Shown here piece by piece: positions 1 through 9,362 of a DNA stretch of 64,000 nucleotides. Where the stretch lies: contig NZ_PNQZ01000061.1 in the NCBI RefSeq assembly GCF_003994335.1, forward strand, positions 186,001-250,000. The letters run 5' to 3'. Numbering within the stretch: the stretch's first letter is position 1; each line of letters starts with the position of its first letter. The stretch is from Asaia sp. W19. GTDB lineage: Bacteria > Pseudomonadota > Alphaproteobacteria > Acetobacterales > Acetobacteraceae. Made by a program: the position numbers and the translations under genes. The notes under the pieces are model-generated. The model was not told the origin of the DNA, ran no database searches, and worked only from the letters and a program-made list of their open reading frames with translations.

Positions 1-148
1 GGGTCAGAGGATGATCCATGGCGCGCATCTGGGCGGCCGGGTCAGCGAAAGCCGGGGCTCCCCAACTGGCAAGGGTGGTGCCAATCAGGGCGAGCACGCC
101 GCGCGAGGGAGGGGATGTAGCGATGGACGTGAAACGGGTCTTGGGCAT
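1..148 (-). CDS. N-terminus of an exported protein, cut by the window edge
   Basis: The reading frame starts at the ATG whose complement ends at 148 and runs off the left edge after 49 codons. The first 36 residues form a Sec-type signal peptide: basic start, a hydrophobic stretch around LALIGTTLASWG, and an AFA|DP cleavage site. An AGGAG box sits 7 nt upstream of this ATG. A second ATG at 154 is only 1 nt from that box, so 148 is preferred. The mature part is too short to assign a family. Confidence 0.6.
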   Translation of the reverse strand, partial: MPKTRFTSIATSPPSRGVLALIGTTLASWGAPAFADPAAQMRAMDHPLT

Positions 149-346
149 GGTCATGCTCCTGCTGCGGTCACCGTCATCCTAACCGGGCTGCGTCTGTTTC
201 GTTCTGTCATGTCGTTGTAGGATGTAAAAAAACCGGTACGGGCACAATATTTGGTGACTGCCGGTGTCGTCAGGCGTTGCGCCAGACAGAACAGACCCTT
301 CCCAGGCCTCGAAGCGAGGCCGAACGTTCAGGGAGAACAGAATATC

Positions 347-1183
347 ATGGCCCCAGCGAATGGCTCGACGATCCCCGGTATGGGCGAGATCGCTCCTCTC
401 GCGCTCGATGGCGAGTCCCTTGCGCAGCTTCAGTCCGCCCTGGCCAAGGTTGAGCATGGGCGTGGCGTTCTTGTGAGGCTGGCCGACCTCATGGGAGGCG
501 CTGTAGGGCAGGCAACACGCCTTGGCATGCAGGGACTCGGGATGGCTCCGACCATCCAGGCCAAATTGCAGGGCCTGGCCGAGGCTTCGATCGCCCGTGC
601 CTTCGATATCGCCATTCTGGGCATGGCACAGGAGAACACGACCAAGGCGCCAAAATGGCGCGACCCTGCTGCTCAGGCTGCTGTCGCCGTTTCGGGCGCG
701 CTCGGCGGATTCGGCGGGGTTGTCGGACTCATGCCCGATATCGGTTTCACCACGCTCACGATCATGCGCGAGATCGCGCGCATAGCCCGCGAGGAGGGAG
801 AAGATCTCTCCAGCGATGATACGCGGCGCGCTTGCCTGGAAGTCTTCGCCCTGAAAGGGTTCATGGCGGGGGGCAATGCGGAAGAGAGCGAGCTTGGCTT
901 CTTCTCGGCGCGTGCGCTCATGCGTGGCAAGCCGATCGTGCTGCTGATCGCCGAGGTGGCCTCGCATTACGGAATCGGGCTCTCCCGCAAATTCGCGCTT
1001 CAGATGGTACCGGTCGCGGGGGCCCTGTGCGGGGCCTCGCTCAACGCTGCGTTCCTCTCGCATTATCGGGCTCTGGCGCGCGCGCAGTTCACCATACGGC
1101 GTCTGGAGCGCCAGCACGGGCCTATTGTGCGCGATACCGCCGCCCATATGCGCCAGACCGGCACGGCCGACGCTCAGGCCTGA
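347..1183 (+). CDS. EcsC-family protein
   Basis: A 278-residue protein resembling the EcsC family, conserved proteins named after a gene next to a Bacillus ABC transporter and without an established biochemical role. The middle (about residues 95-170) alternates glycine-rich hydrophobic segments (VSGALGGFGGVVGLMPD) with a helical region, as is typical of the family. A second hydrophobic stretch lies near residues 215-250. The ATG at 347 has GGGAG about 11 nt upstream; the frame stays open to 251, but nothing upstream looks conserved. The gene stands alone between a minus-strand exported protein and a small minus-strand gene. Assignment is by sequence character, and no catalytic motif is evident. 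Confidence 0.7.
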   Translation: MAPANGSTIPGMGEIAPLALDGESLAQLQSALAKVEHGRGVLVRLADLMGGAVGQATRLGMQGLGMAPTIQAKLQGLAEASIARAFDIAILGMAQENTTKAPKWRDPAAQAAVAVSGALGGFGGVVGLMPDIGFTTLTIMREIARIAREEGEDLSSDDTRRACLEVFALKGFMAGGNAEESELGFFSARALMRGKPIVLLIAEVASHYGIGLSRKFALQMVPVAGALCGASLNAAFLSHYRALARAQFTIRRLERQHGPIVRDTAAHMRQTGTADAQA

Positions 1184-1391
1184 TACCCTGGCCTGAGACA
1201 CCCTGGCCTGAGACCTTGGCCTCAATCTCCTCCGGCGCGGGAAGAGACCGAGGCGCAGTCACATTGGGCGGAGGGTTGTAAAGTCGCAAATCGTCGGCCA
1301 TCCAGCTCGGGTCAGTCAGGATTTGAGCCCACGTCTCGCGATCCGTGTGGCATGACCGGGGTTCAACGCTGCCTTGTCAGGGCGAGCCCTG

Positions 1392-1556
1392 TTATTCGCT
1401 TTTCGGGCTGCGCAAAGCTTCCAGCAGCCCGACGGGAATGATCTGGATCGAGAAAATGGCTGTCATGACGAAGGCGAGAACCTGATAATGCGGCGCCACG
1501 ATGCTCAGCAAAGCGCATAGCGCGATACCGATGACATAGACGAAGGTGAGGGGCAT
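1392..1556 (-). CDS. small two-helix membrane protein
   Basis: A 54-residue hydrophobic protein starting MPLTFVYVIGIALCALL. It has two predicted membrane helices (about residues 4-22 and 26-45) and a short basic/polar tail. AAGGA lies 8 nt before the ATG at 1556, which decides this start over the longer open frame to 1637. It is divergent from aat, with about 120 bp between the starts. I do not recognise a family. The good ribosome binding site and membrane-protein composition make it likely real. Confidence 0.5.
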   Translation of the reverse strand: MPLTFVYVIGIALCALLSIVAPHYQVLAFVMTAIFSIQIIPVGLLEALRSPKSE

Positions 1557-1678
1557 GATGACGGTCCTTGTCCGAGAGGGGCTTCCTGCCCCCAATGCGG
1601 TCTGGTCGCGTAACATGACCGGGGGCGCTGCGACCACTCAAAAGCTGTGCGCGGGCCGTGGTTCCAGAGGGGTATGGG

Positions 1679-2341
1679 ATGCGTGATCCTCTGACGTCCG
1701 ATTTGCTTCTCGAGGCTTATCGTCAGGGTGTCTTTCCGATGGCGGAAGACCGCCATGCGACCGAGATCACGTGGCATCGCCCTCTCGAACGGGGTGTCCT
1801 GCCTCTGGACTCTCGTTTCCACCTGTCGCGTCGTCTTGCCCGCACCCTCCTGCAGGGGCGCCAGGAGGTGACGAGCGATCGTTGTTTCGACGAGGTGGTG
1901 CAGCTTTGTGCCGAGGTTCCGGGGCGCATTGAAACCTGGATCAGCGGGCGCATTCAGGCGCGTTATGTCCTGCTCCACGAGCAGGGACACGCGCATTCCG
2001 TGGAAGTCTGGCAGGACGGGGCGCTTGTAGGCGGCCTCTACGGGGTCAGGATTGGCGGGGCGTTCTTCGGGGAGAGCATGTTTTCCCGGCAACGTGATGC
2101 CTCGAAAATTGCCTTGGTCCATCTGGTTGCCGCGCTGCGACTGGCAGGAATCACCCTGCTGGACACGCAGTTTCCAACCGCGCATCTGGAAACATTCGGC
2201 TGTCTTACCGTTGCACATGACGCCTATAGAGGGATGCTGGACCAGGCTATCCGGATTGAGGCATCGTGGGAAAAAGATGTCTCGCTGGACAGGCTGCGAC
2301 CGGAGATCATCCGTCTTCGCGACGGTCTGAACGTCCGCTGA
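1679..2341 (+). CDS. aat: leucyl/phenylalanyl-tRNA-protein transferase
   Basis: Transfers Leu or Phe (or Met) from aminoacyl-tRNA to proteins with N-terminal Arg or Lys, marking them for ClpS/ClpAP degradation in the bacterial N-end rule pathway. The family signatures are in order: AYRQGVFPMA near the N-terminus, WHRPLERGVLPLD, the GGLYGVRIGGAFFGESMFS core, and LLDTQFPTAHLETFG near the C-terminus. At 220 residues it has normal length. The ATG at 1679 has AGAGG 8 nt upstream and replaces the GTG at 1658 as the likely start. A pair of exported-protein genes follows after 20 bp, possibly on the same transcript. Confidence 0.93.
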   Translation: MRDPLTSDLLLEAYRQGVFPMAEDRHATEITWHRPLERGVLPLDSRFHLSRRLARTLLQGRQEVTSDRCFDEVVQLCAEVPGRIETWISGRIQARYVLLHEQGHAHSVEVWQDGALVGGLYGVRIGGAFFGESMFSRQRDASKIALVHLVAALRLAGITLLDTQFPTAHLETFGCLTVAHDAYRGMLDQAIRIEASWEKDVSLDRLRPEIIRLRDGLNVR

Positions 2342-2361
2342 GGCGTATTGGAGGGGATATT

Positions 2362-2994
2362 ATGACGATGGTTCAAGTAAAGGGCGTTGCAGCGCTGTCG
2401 CTGGTCGCTGGTATGGTTCTTGGAGCCGGCGCGGCCTCTGCCCAGCAGCACCCGAGATTGTCGCCCGCGCGCGACGTAACGGTCGTTTATTCCGTACAGC
2501 CCGAAAAGATGCCCAAGCCCGTACAGGCGATCGTGCAATTCAAGGCAGAGGGCGACAAGCTGCGTATCGACGCACCCGACCATGCCGGATCGACCATCCT
2601 TGACCGTCCTGCCCAGCGCGTGACGCTCATCATGAACAAGCAGCGTGTCTATACGAGCTTCTCCCCCAAGCACGGATTGCGGAACCCGTTCATGCTGGAC
2701 ATGACCATGCAATATGCGCCTGACGGCACGGGCTCTGTTGCGGGTATGGCCTGCGATAAATGGACCATCACATCACCCCACGGCAAGGCAACGGCCTGCG
2801 TCACCCAGGATGGCGTCATCCTGAGCGAGGAGGGCGTCGATGCGGACGGGCTGCATGGCAAGCTCGAGGCGCAAAGCGTCACCTACGGCCCGCTGGCCGA
2901 TACGCTGTTCCAGCCTCCTGCCGATTACCAGCAGATCACGGCCCAGATGCCTATCCCGCATGGCGCCGGCCCGCAGAGCTCCGCCAAGCCGTGA
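2362..2994 (+). CDS. exported protein, paralogue of the next gene
   Basis: A 210-residue protein with a clear signal peptide (hydrophobic core about residues 9-24, cleavage at ASA|QQ), so probably periplasmic. The mature part is soluble and beta-rich. It carries a Cys pair in the MACDKW...ATACVTQDGV region, matched by QACTHW...GDFCYTDNGV in the next protein. The two proteins therefore look like tandem paralogues with a conserved disulfide-sized Cys pair. The overall layout (outer surface reporter-like strands, then a Cys-containing hairpin) recalls DUF4412-type periplasmic proteins, but I cannot confirm this. A GGAGGGG box precedes the ATG. The stop overlaps the GTG start of the next gene. 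Confidence 0.7.
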   Translation: MTMVQVKGVAALSLVAGMVLGAGAASAQQHPRLSPARDVTVVYSVQPEKMPKPVQAIVQFKAEGDKLRIDAPDHAGSTILDRPAQRVTLIMNKQRVYTSFSPKHGLRNPFMLDMTMQYAPDGTGSVAGMACDKWTITSPHGKATACVTQDGVILSEEGVDADGLHGKLEAQSVTYGPLADTLFQPPADYQQITAQMPIPHGAGPQSSAKP

Positions 2995-3578
2995 GACCCT
3001 CTGTCATCGCCCTTATGGGGGCCTCCCTGCTGGCCGTTCTTCCTTTCGCCACCGCCTCTGCGGATGAAGGGGGCAATACGCCCTACGTCACGCCGCGCGT
3101 GGATGTCGATGTTACCTATCAGGCGGTCGGACCTGACGGCCAGTCCTACAGCCAGCGCATGCGCTGGAACGCCGCCCATTGGCAGCAGCGTCTGGACATG
3201 GAAACGACCGGACTGATCATGCTGACCGATTACCGGGCCCATCGCCTGTCGGTGGTAGATGTCCGAACGAAGAGCTTCACCGTTTCCGGTGCTCCCGATG
3301 CGCAATTCTCGCCGCCCGGTACACGGGCAACAGGCCATTGGGCGAAAGGGGCGGGCGACCAGGTGGCGGGCCAGGCCTGTACCCATTGGGTTTCGATCGA
3401 TACGGACGGGCAGAACGGGGATTTCTGCTACACCGATAACGGCGTGATGATGTCCGCCAGCCATGAGGGCAAACCCGTGATCAGAGCGATCTCCTATGTC
3501 GAGACGCCCCAGGGGCCGGAAATCTTCAAAGAGCCCGAAGGCTTCCATGAAATCGAGGCGCTGAAACTCTCCCAGTGA
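2991..3578 (+). CDS. exported protein, paralogue of the previous gene
   Basis: A 195-residue protein starting at a GTG that overlaps the upstream stop codon (GTGA), so translation is probably coupled. The first 25 residues are a signal peptide (IALMGASLLAVLPFATASA|DEGG). The mature protein shares a pattern with its neighbour: an N-terminal DVTY-type strand, a region binding a reporter-like LDMETTGLIMLTD segment, the paired Cys block QACTHW...FCYTDNGVM, and a C-terminal strand ending in a phrase like the neighbour's QPPADYQQI. I infer a duplicated periplasmic protein of unknown role; no enzyme motif is visible. Confidence 0.68.
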   Translation: MRPSVIALMGASLLAVLPFATASADEGGNTPYVTPRVDVDVTYQAVGPDGQSYSQRMRWNAAHWQQRLDMETTGLIMLTDYRAHRLSVVDVRTKSFTVSGAPDAQFSPPGTRATGHWAKGAGDQVAGQACTHWVSIDTDGQNGDFCYTDNGVMMSASHEGKPVIRAISYVETPQGPEIFKEPEGFHEIEALKLSQ

Positions 3579-3735
3579 TCGACCGTATGGGCAGGGAGGG
3601 CCGGATTGAACATTTATGTTACAATCCGGCCTGTTTTCTGTCCTGTTCCGTCCCAAATTCGACACCATATCGAGGTTATAAGAGGTGTATCGGGGGCGGT
3701 ATCACATTTTCCGCTCCTGATTTGGAGGTTCCATC

Positions 3736-4101
3736 ATGCGTCGTATTCTGAAACTTGCCCTTGCGGCCCTGCCTCTGGCGGGCCTTCTGGGAAATGCTCC
3801 GCTGGCGCAGGCACATCCTTACGGTCACGGATGGGGTGGCCCTGGCTGGCATGGTGGTGGTGGCTGGCGTGGTGATCGCGGCTGGCACCGTGGTGGTGGA
3901 GGCGCCTTCGTGGGCGGTCTTGTCGGTGGTCTGGTCGGCGGTGCCGTGATTGGTGCTATGGCCCGACCCTATGTCGCACCGCCCCCGCCGCCCGTTGTCT
4001 ATGCACCGCCCCCGCCGGTAGTGTACCAGCCGCCGCCGCGCGTGGTTTACCCGCCGCCGGTTGCTGTTTATCCGTCCTATCCCGCATATCCTGCTTACTG
4101 A
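3736..4101 (+). CDS. small exported Gly/His- and Pro-rich protein
   Basis: A 121-residue protein with a signal peptide ending LAQA|HPYG. A Gly/Trp/His-rich segment follows (about residues 27-55), then a glycine-zipper-like hydrophobic stretch (FVGGLVGGLVGGAVIGAMA, about 58-76), and a Pro/Tyr/Val-rich tail of PPPPVVY-type repeats. GGAGG lies 8 nt before the ATG. Such proteins are common in alphaproteobacterial envelopes. The glycine zipper suggests membrane insertion or outer-membrane association, which is inference. It sits just upstream of bcp. Confidence 0.65.
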   Translation: MRRILKLALAALPLAGLLGNAPLAQAHPYGHGWGGPGWHGGGGWRGDRGWHRGGGGAFVGGLVGGLVGGAVIGAMARPYVAPPPPPVVYAPPPPVVYQPPPRVVYPPPVAVYPSYPAYPAY

Positions 4102-4122
4102 TCACGAGGCTCGGTTTTCATC

Positions 4123-4584
4123 ATGGTAGCTATTGGCGATAGGGCGCCCGCGTTCTCCCTCCCCATTGCGGGGGGGCAGATCATCGAGAGCGAGGCCCTC
4201 AAGGGGCAGCCTTATCTCGTTTATTTCTATCCCAAGGCCGATACTCCGGGCTGCACGACCCAGGCCTGCGATCTGCGTGATCAGAAGCAGACCCTCGGCG
4301 GGCTGGGTCTCAAGGTGATCGGAATCAGCCCCGATCCGGTAGAGAAGCTTGAGCGCTTCGCCAAGAAATACGGTCTGGATTTCGTTCTGGCGAGTGATGA
4401 GAATCACGAACTGGCGGATCTCTACGGGACCTGGGTCGAAAAGACGAATTACGGCAAGACCTATTTCGGGATGGAGCGCAGTTCGTTCCTCGTCGACGCG
4501 GATGGCGTGATCCGGGCCTTGTGGCGCAAGGTCAAGCCCGCAGAACACGTGGCGCTGGTGACTGAAGCCGCTTCAGAACTCTAG
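4123..4584 (+). CDS. bcp: peroxiredoxin of the Bcp/PrxQ type
   Basis: Thiol peroxidase reducing hydrogen and organic peroxides with thioredoxin as donor. The 153-residue length fits the family. The peroxidatic Cys44 lies in TPGCTTQACD, and the resolving Cys49 sits five residues on, as in atypical 2-Cys Bcp enzymes. The flanking signatures YFYPKADTPGC, ISPDPVEKLERFAKKYGL and the late FLVDADGVIRALWRKVKP segment match. There is no signal peptide, so it is cytoplasmic. It lies 21 bp after the Pro-rich exported protein and 14 bp before the large AsmA-like gene. Confidence 0.92.
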   Translation: MVAIGDRAPAFSLPIAGGQIIESEALKGQPYLVYFYPKADTPGCTTQACDLRDQKQTLGGLGLKVIGISPDPVEKLERFAKKYGLDFVLASDENHELADLYGTWVEKTNYGKTYFGMERSSFLVDADGVIRALWRKVKPAEHVALVTEAASEL

Positions 4585-4598
4585 CCCGTAGAGTTCTG

Positions 4599-7500
4599 GT
4601 GACGCACGACCTCTTTCATCGTGCGCCCTGGCGGACGCTCCGTCTTGGGGCGCTCATTGCCGGTGTTCCGGTTGCCGTGGCCCTTTTGGGTGGGGCAGGC
4701 CTCCTCTGGCGCCTTGCCTCCGGTCCGATGGAGGTGACGGCGCTCGCCGTGCGTTTTTCCCCCATCACCATTCAACCCGGTCCCGATCCGCAGCATCCCG
4801 CAGGTCGGCTGGCTTGGTCCCGTCTTTTTCTGAGTTGGCATCCAGGTCTGCGTCACGCATCGCCGGAACTCGTTATCGAGGCGCGTGATCTGAAGGTGCT
4901 GAGGCAGGACGGAAGCGCCACGCTCGCCTTGGGGCGGGCACATCTTGTGGTGCGTCTTGCGCCTCTCCTTCATGGTGTGATCGAGCCTCTGCGCGCCGAT
5001 ATCCGCCATGGTCAGGTGGTTCTGCGGCGACAAGATGATGGAAGCGTGGATCTGGACTGGCCCGGTGCGCGTCACACCCACCGCCAGTCGGGTGTCTTTT
5101 CCCTAGGCGCCCTGAGCCATGTTCACATCCAGAATGTCACGACCAGCCTGCGGGATTCGCGACGCTTGCGGCAGAGCGAAGAGGCGCACAGTCTCCCAGC
5201 CGAACCCTCAGGTGCGGAGGGCGCCTCCTTATTCCTCGCCCAGGCCGTTCTGACCCGCGCGCCGGGTGCAGCGATGCTGGGGTGGGTGGGCGCGGTAAAC
5301 GGCAGAATTGGGCCTGGCGACTCGCCTACAATCGATTTTCACGCGGCCGGACGGCAGCCTGGTCCCGGCCTTGTGGCCTGGGATCTGGGGATCAGCCCCT
5401 TCACCCCCGCAGGCCTTGCCGGATACGTTCCCCATGCCGGCGCGTGGCACCTTCCTGTCCAGATCGAAACCCATGCTGTTCTCGCGGAAGACGGCATCGG
5501 AATCAGCGCGCTGGGACCTTTGCGCCAGGCCACTCTCTCCCTCACATTCGGACGCGGCAGCATCGAACAGAAACTCGATGCGCCGCTTCAAATCTCGAGC
5601 GGCTCATTGACCGCCCATGTGATTTCTCAGGGCGAGGCGGTTTCCGTCGATCAGGCTTCGGCGTCCGTATCGCTGATCGATGATGTGGGTGGGCTGACGC
5701 GCTTCATCGCAGGGGGCAATTTTTCTGTCGATTCCTTCAAGCGCGCCGGTCATATCGACGCACATGTGACTGCCTCTTCCACACCGCTGGATACTGCGCA
5801 TCTGGCGTCCATCTGGCCCGAGATTCTGATGAAGGGCGCGCGGCGCTGGGTCACACGCAATCTGACGAGCGGAAGGGGAACGGGGCTGCACCTGGATGCC
5901 GATCTCCAGAGCAGGACAGGCTGGGGCGGGATAAGGCCCACCAGAACCGAGGCTGCACTGGATGTCACCGGTGCAACCGTGCATTGGCTGCGTCCGATTC
6001 CTCCTGCGCAGGACGTTTCCGCCCGTTTCAGCTTTGCTGCTCCGGATGTGCTCAGGATCGATTTTCTGGGAGGGGTTCAACCCAGTGCTGACAGGCGCGG
6101 TGCCCCCCGGGTCAAGCTCGATGGCGGGTCCATGCTGATCAGCGATCTGTTCGCCAAGGATCAGTTCGGCACGATCGATCTGGCCTTGTCGGGCGATCTC
6201 GCTGCGCATCTGGGCTTGCTGGCCCATCCCCGGTTGCATCTGCTGTCGCGTCATCCCCTGCCTTTCACCCATCCCGCCGGGGCGGTACTCGTGACGGGGC
6301 GGCTGACCTTGCCCCTGACCTCGCATGTGGAAAACGACCAGATGCATGTCACTGCCGAGGCGCGCTTTCGTGACGTGTCCCTCGATAATGTCGTGCTCGG
6401 CCGCGCCCTGACGGGTGCGCGTGGACGCCTTGAGGCGACGGAACACGGCATGAGCCTGAACGGTCAGGGTGAGCTCGATGGTGTGCCCACCACCGCGACC
6501 CTCTCAGAGCGGTTCCAGAGCCGTGAAGGCGGTCTGCGGGAGAAGATTCGCGCCGTTTCGATCTTTGACGAAGCGGCTTTGAAGCGCTCGCATATCGGCA
6601 ATGAATCGCTGTTTCGCGGGACCGCGGAAATGGTGACCGAATACAGTGCGGGTTTTGATGGGCGTGCAGATGTCGTCCTGTCGCTCGATCTGGAGAAAGC
6701 GGGGCTCGATATCCCCGTATGGCGCAAGAGCGCCGGCGTCGCTGCGACGGCCTCGGCCCATATCGGCCTGCGCAATGGGGCCATCGTCTCCCTTGATCGC
6801 ATCGCCGCCGAGGGGCCGGATCTGCACGTGGAAGGCCGTGGCCTCATCGCCTCGGGCAAGGTGGAAAGCCTCGTCCTCGATCATTTCTCTGTCGGTCGGT
6901 CGAATGGGGATGCGGTGATCGCGCTACCGTTGACCGACGGCGCCCCCGTCAATGTTCATATTCGTGCGCAGGATCTGGATGTGGCTCCCCTGATTCACGG
7001 GGACGAGGCAAAGGCCGGCATCACAACACCCGTCACCGCCGTTGCGGGCAAGTCATCCTTGCCCGGGAATGGCGATGACAGTCTGACAGCAAGCGCGAAG
7101 CCTGGGCGTCCCCCCGACCGTCCTGAAATGCGCTGGAACGTCGATATCGCGACCGAACGCCTCTTTTATGGCCCCAAAGGGTTCTTTGGTGACGTCATTG
7201 CGCATCTGGAGCACCGGAATGATCGCCTCGACAAGGCGCTGTTCGAGGCGAAACGCCCCGCGGCCGTGTCGCTTGCGCTGACCCCCAGCCCGGATGGGCG
7301 TCAATTGCGCCTCAAGGTCGATGATCTTGGGACGCTTCTGAGGGAGACGGGCATGACGTCCCGCCTCGAGGGCGGGACGGCACGGATCGTCGGGCACGTA
7401 CCCGATGGCGGAACAGGGCATGTGCCGCCCTTTGACGGGGTCATATCCGTAACACCATTCAGCTTTCGGCAGCCCCCCGCCGCCCTGACGGCTGCAACGC

Positions 7501-7880
7501 ATCTTTCGGTGTTCAACTGGTCACAGGCGAGCAGTGAACGTTTTGAGGTGCAGCACCTCCACCTGCCCGTGCGTGTCGCGCATGACGTGATGACAATTCA
7601 TGAGGGGCATCTCGGCAATCCGGCACTCGGGGCAACGCTGGAGGGCAAGATCGGGCTTGATCAGGGGGCGCTCGATCTGCGTGGCACGGTCGTTCCCGTG
7701 TTCGGCATCAACGCCGCACCCGGGCGTCTGCCCAATGTGGGCAAGCTGTTCTCCCCCGAGAAAGGGGGAGGTCTACTGGCCGCCACTTTTACCGTGACAG
7801 GAACTGCAAGCGATCCTGATCTGTCAGTGAACCCCTTTGCCATGCTATTGCCCGGGGTGATGCGCCAGCTCGCAAAGTAG
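4599..7880 (+). CDS. YhdP-like giant AsmA-family protein (DUF3971 type)
   Basis: A 1093-residue protein starting at GTG. One N-terminal membrane anchor (about residues 20-42) is followed by a very long periplasmic beta-strand-rich region, as in YhdP/TamB/AsmA-family bridge proteins that move phospholipid between inner and outer membranes. The C-terminal FSVTGTASDPDLSVNPFAMLLPG-type ending is characteristic of AsmA/YhdP C-terminal domains. The middle shows the alternating LDLxGxL-type strands of the family. A second AsmA protein lies 2.5 kb downstream in the same direction, supporting an envelope-lipid function. The exact subfamily is inferred from length, anchor and tail; DUF3971-type proteins are a close alternative name. 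Confidence 0.75.
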   Translation: MTHDLFHRAPWRTLRLGALIAGVPVAVALLGGAGLLWRLASGPMEVTALAVRFSPITIQPGPDPQHPAGRLAWSRLFLSWHPGLRHASPELVIEARDLKVLRQDGSATLALGRAHLVVRLAPLLHGVIEPLRADIRHGQVVLRRQDDGSVDLDWPGARHTHRQSGVFSLGALSHVHIQNVTTSLRDSRRLRQSEEAHSLPAEPSGAEGASLFLAQAVLTRAPGAAMLGWVGAVNGRIGPGDSPTIDFHAAGRQPGPGLVAWDLGISPFTPAGLAGYVPHAGAWHLPVQIETHAVLAEDGIGISALGPLRQATLSLTFGRGSIEQKLDAPLQISSGSLTAHVISQGEAVSVDQASASVSLIDDVGGLTRFIAGGNFSVDSFKRAGHIDAHVTASSTPLDTAHLASIWPEILMKGARRWVTRNLTSGRGTGLHLDADLQSRTGWGGIRPTRTEAALDVTGATVHWLRPIPPAQDVSARFSFAAPDVLRIDFLGGVQPSADRRGAPRVKLDGGSMLISDLFAKDQFGTIDLALSGDLAAHLGLLAHPRLHLLSRHPLPFTHPAGAVLVTGRLTLPLTSHVENDQMHVTAEARFRDVSLDNVVLGRALTGARGRLEATEHGMSLNGQGELDGVPTTATLSERFQSREGGLREKIRAVSIFDEAALKRSHIGNESLFRGTAEMVTEYSAGFDGRADVVLSLDLEKAGLDIPVWRKSAGVAATASAHIGLRNGAIVSLDRIAAEGPDLHVEGRGLIASGKVESLVLDHFSVGRSNGDAVIALPLTDGAPVNVHIRAQDLDVAPLIHGDEAKAGITTPVTAVAGKSSLPGNGDDSLTASAKPGRPPDRPEMRWNVDIATERLFYGPKGFFGDVIAHLEHRNDRLDKALFEAKRPAAVSLALTPSPDGRQLRLKVDDLGTLLRETGMTSRLEGGTARIVGHVPDGGTGHVPPFDGVISVTPFSFRQPPAALTAATHLSVFNWSQASSERFEVQHLHLPVRVAHDVMTIHEGHLGNPALGATLEGKIGLDQGALDLRGTVVPVFGINAAPGRLPNVGKLFSPEKGGGLLAATFTVTGTASDPDLSVNPFAMLLPGVMRQLAK

Positions 7881-7952
7881 GTGCGCCGCCTGCACTTGCC
7901 GGTGTAACGGCCCTGCAAGGGTCATGGCGAAAGGCCCCGTCTTCGACGTGGC

Positions 7953-9362
7953 GTGAAACAGCGGAGAGATGCCTTGCGCGAAGACGGAAATGCAGATCTG
8001 TTCGGTGCCTTTCCTGGACCGAAGCCTTCGCCCGCCTCCGTCTCGCCGCGTAGCTCGGCGCATTCCGCGCCGGCTTCGAGTGAGTCGCTCAGACAAACCC
8101 AGCCCCTGGCAGACAGGCTTCGCCCCAGATCCCTGTCCGAGGTGGTGGGACAGGATCATCTGCTCGGGACGGGCGGGATGTTGAGCCAGATGTTGCAACG
8201 CAACACGCTGCCAAGCCTCATCCTCTGGGGCGGGCCGGGGTGCGGCAAGACCACGATCGCTCGCCTGCTTGCGCGCGAGGCGAAGCTGCGTTTCGAGCAG
8301 ATCTCTGCCGTGTTTTCCGGCGTTGCGGATCTGAAGAAAGCCTTCGAGAGCGCGACGCGGTTCCAGCAGGAGACCGGGCGCGGCACGCTGCTCTTCGTCG
8401 ATGAGATCCATCGCTTCAATCGCGCACAACAGGATGGGTTCCTGCCCTATGTCGAGCGCGGAACCGTCATTCTGATCGGGGCCACGACGGAAAATCCTTC
8501 CTTCGCGCTGAACGGCGCTCTGTTGTCACGCTGCCAGGTTCTGGTGCTCAACCGTCTTGATGATGAGGGGCTCGACAGGCTTTTGCAGAGGGCCGAAGCA
8601 GATTCCGGTCATCCCCTTCCCCTTACGATCGAGGCGCGGGCCGCGCTCCGGGCCATGGCCGATGGAGACGGGCGCTATCTGCTCAATCTGGTGGAGCAGA
8701 TCCAGGCTCTTCCTCAGGAGACGCAGCTCGACACGGCTGGGTTGGCCTCGGTCGTCGCACGCCGGGCGGCGCTTTACGACAAGGACCGCGAAGAGCATTA
8801 CAATCTGATCTCGGCTCTGCACAAATCCTTGCGTGGATCCGATCCCGATGCCGGGCTTTACTGGTTTGCCCGTATGCTCGAAGGGGGCGAGGACCCGCGT
8901 TACATCGCGCGTCGTCTGACCCGTTTCGCGGCTGAGGATGTGGGCATGGCCGATCCCTCTGCCCTTCCACTCGCGATCGCCGCCTGGGAAACCTATGAGC
9001 GACTTGGGAGCCCCGAGGGTGAACTGGCTTTGGCGCAGCTTGTCGTTCATCTGGCGACGGCGCCGAAATCGAACGCTGTTTATCGGGCCTATAACCAGGC
9101 GCGTAAACTTGCTCGGGAAACAGGTAGCCTCGGACCGCCCCATCACATACGCAATGCGCCCACCCGCCTCATGAAGGATATCGGCTACGGCAAGGGCTAC
9201 GAATACGACCACGACACGGCAGACGGGTTCTCGGGTCAGAATTACTTCCCGGATGAAATGGACCGCGTCGCCCTTTATCAGCCCACAGACCGGGGCAGGG
9301 AAAGCGAGATCAGAAAAAATCTGGACAGGCAGGCCGCAATACGGGCAAGCCGTCGCCCATGA
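7953..9362 (+). CDS. rarA: replication-associated recombination protein A (RarA/MgsA)
   Basis: AAA+ ATPase of the clamp-loader group that acts at stalled replication forks. The motifs are complete: the RLRPRSLSEVVGQ lead-in, Walker A GPGCGKTT, Walker B FVDEIH, sensor 1 ATTENPSF, the arginine-finger region LLSRCQ, and the family-specific tail HPLPLTIEARAAL...DVGMADPSALPLA...NYFPDEM. The start is uncertain between GTG 7953 and TTG 7974. The latter has a better-spaced GGAG box and gives LREDGNADLFG, close to the usual DLF N-terminus. The stop overlaps the next start by 4 bp (ATGA). Confidence 0.93.
   Translation: MKQRRDALREDGNADLFGAFPGPKPSPASVSPRSSAHSAPASSESLRQTQPLADRLRPRSLSEVVGQDHLLGTGGMLSQMLQRNTLPSLILWGGPGCGKTTIARLLAREAKLRFEQISAVFSGVADLKKAFESATRFQQETGRGTLLFVDEIHRFNRAQQDGFLPYVERGTVILIGATTENPSFALNGALLSRCQVLVLNRLDDEGLDRLLQRAEADSGHPLPLTIEARAALRAMADGDGRYLLNLVEQIQALPQETQLDTAGLASVVARRAALYDKDREEHYNLISALHKSLRGSDPDAGLYWFARMLEGGEDPRYIARRLTRFAAEDVGMADPSALPLAIAAWETYERLGSPEGELALAQLVVHLATAPKSNAVYRAYNQARKLARETGSLGPPHHIRNAPTRLMKDIGYGKGYEYDHDTADGFSGQNYFPDEMDRVALYQPTDRGRESEIRKNLDRQAAIRASRRP

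Noticed and set aside
179-1225. 348-codon minus-strand frame opposite the EcsC-family gene
   Set aside because: Composition is Arg/His-rich without family features, and the plus strand has a recognisable protein with a ribosome binding site; it is a GC-driven shadow.
5604-6446. 280-codon minus-strand frame inside the YhdP-like gene
   Set aside because: Shadow of the plus-strand frame; low-complexity Gln/Arg/Met content and no ribosome binding site.
8526-9212. 228-codon minus-strand frame inside rarA
   Set aside because: rarA is complete and conserved on the plus strand.
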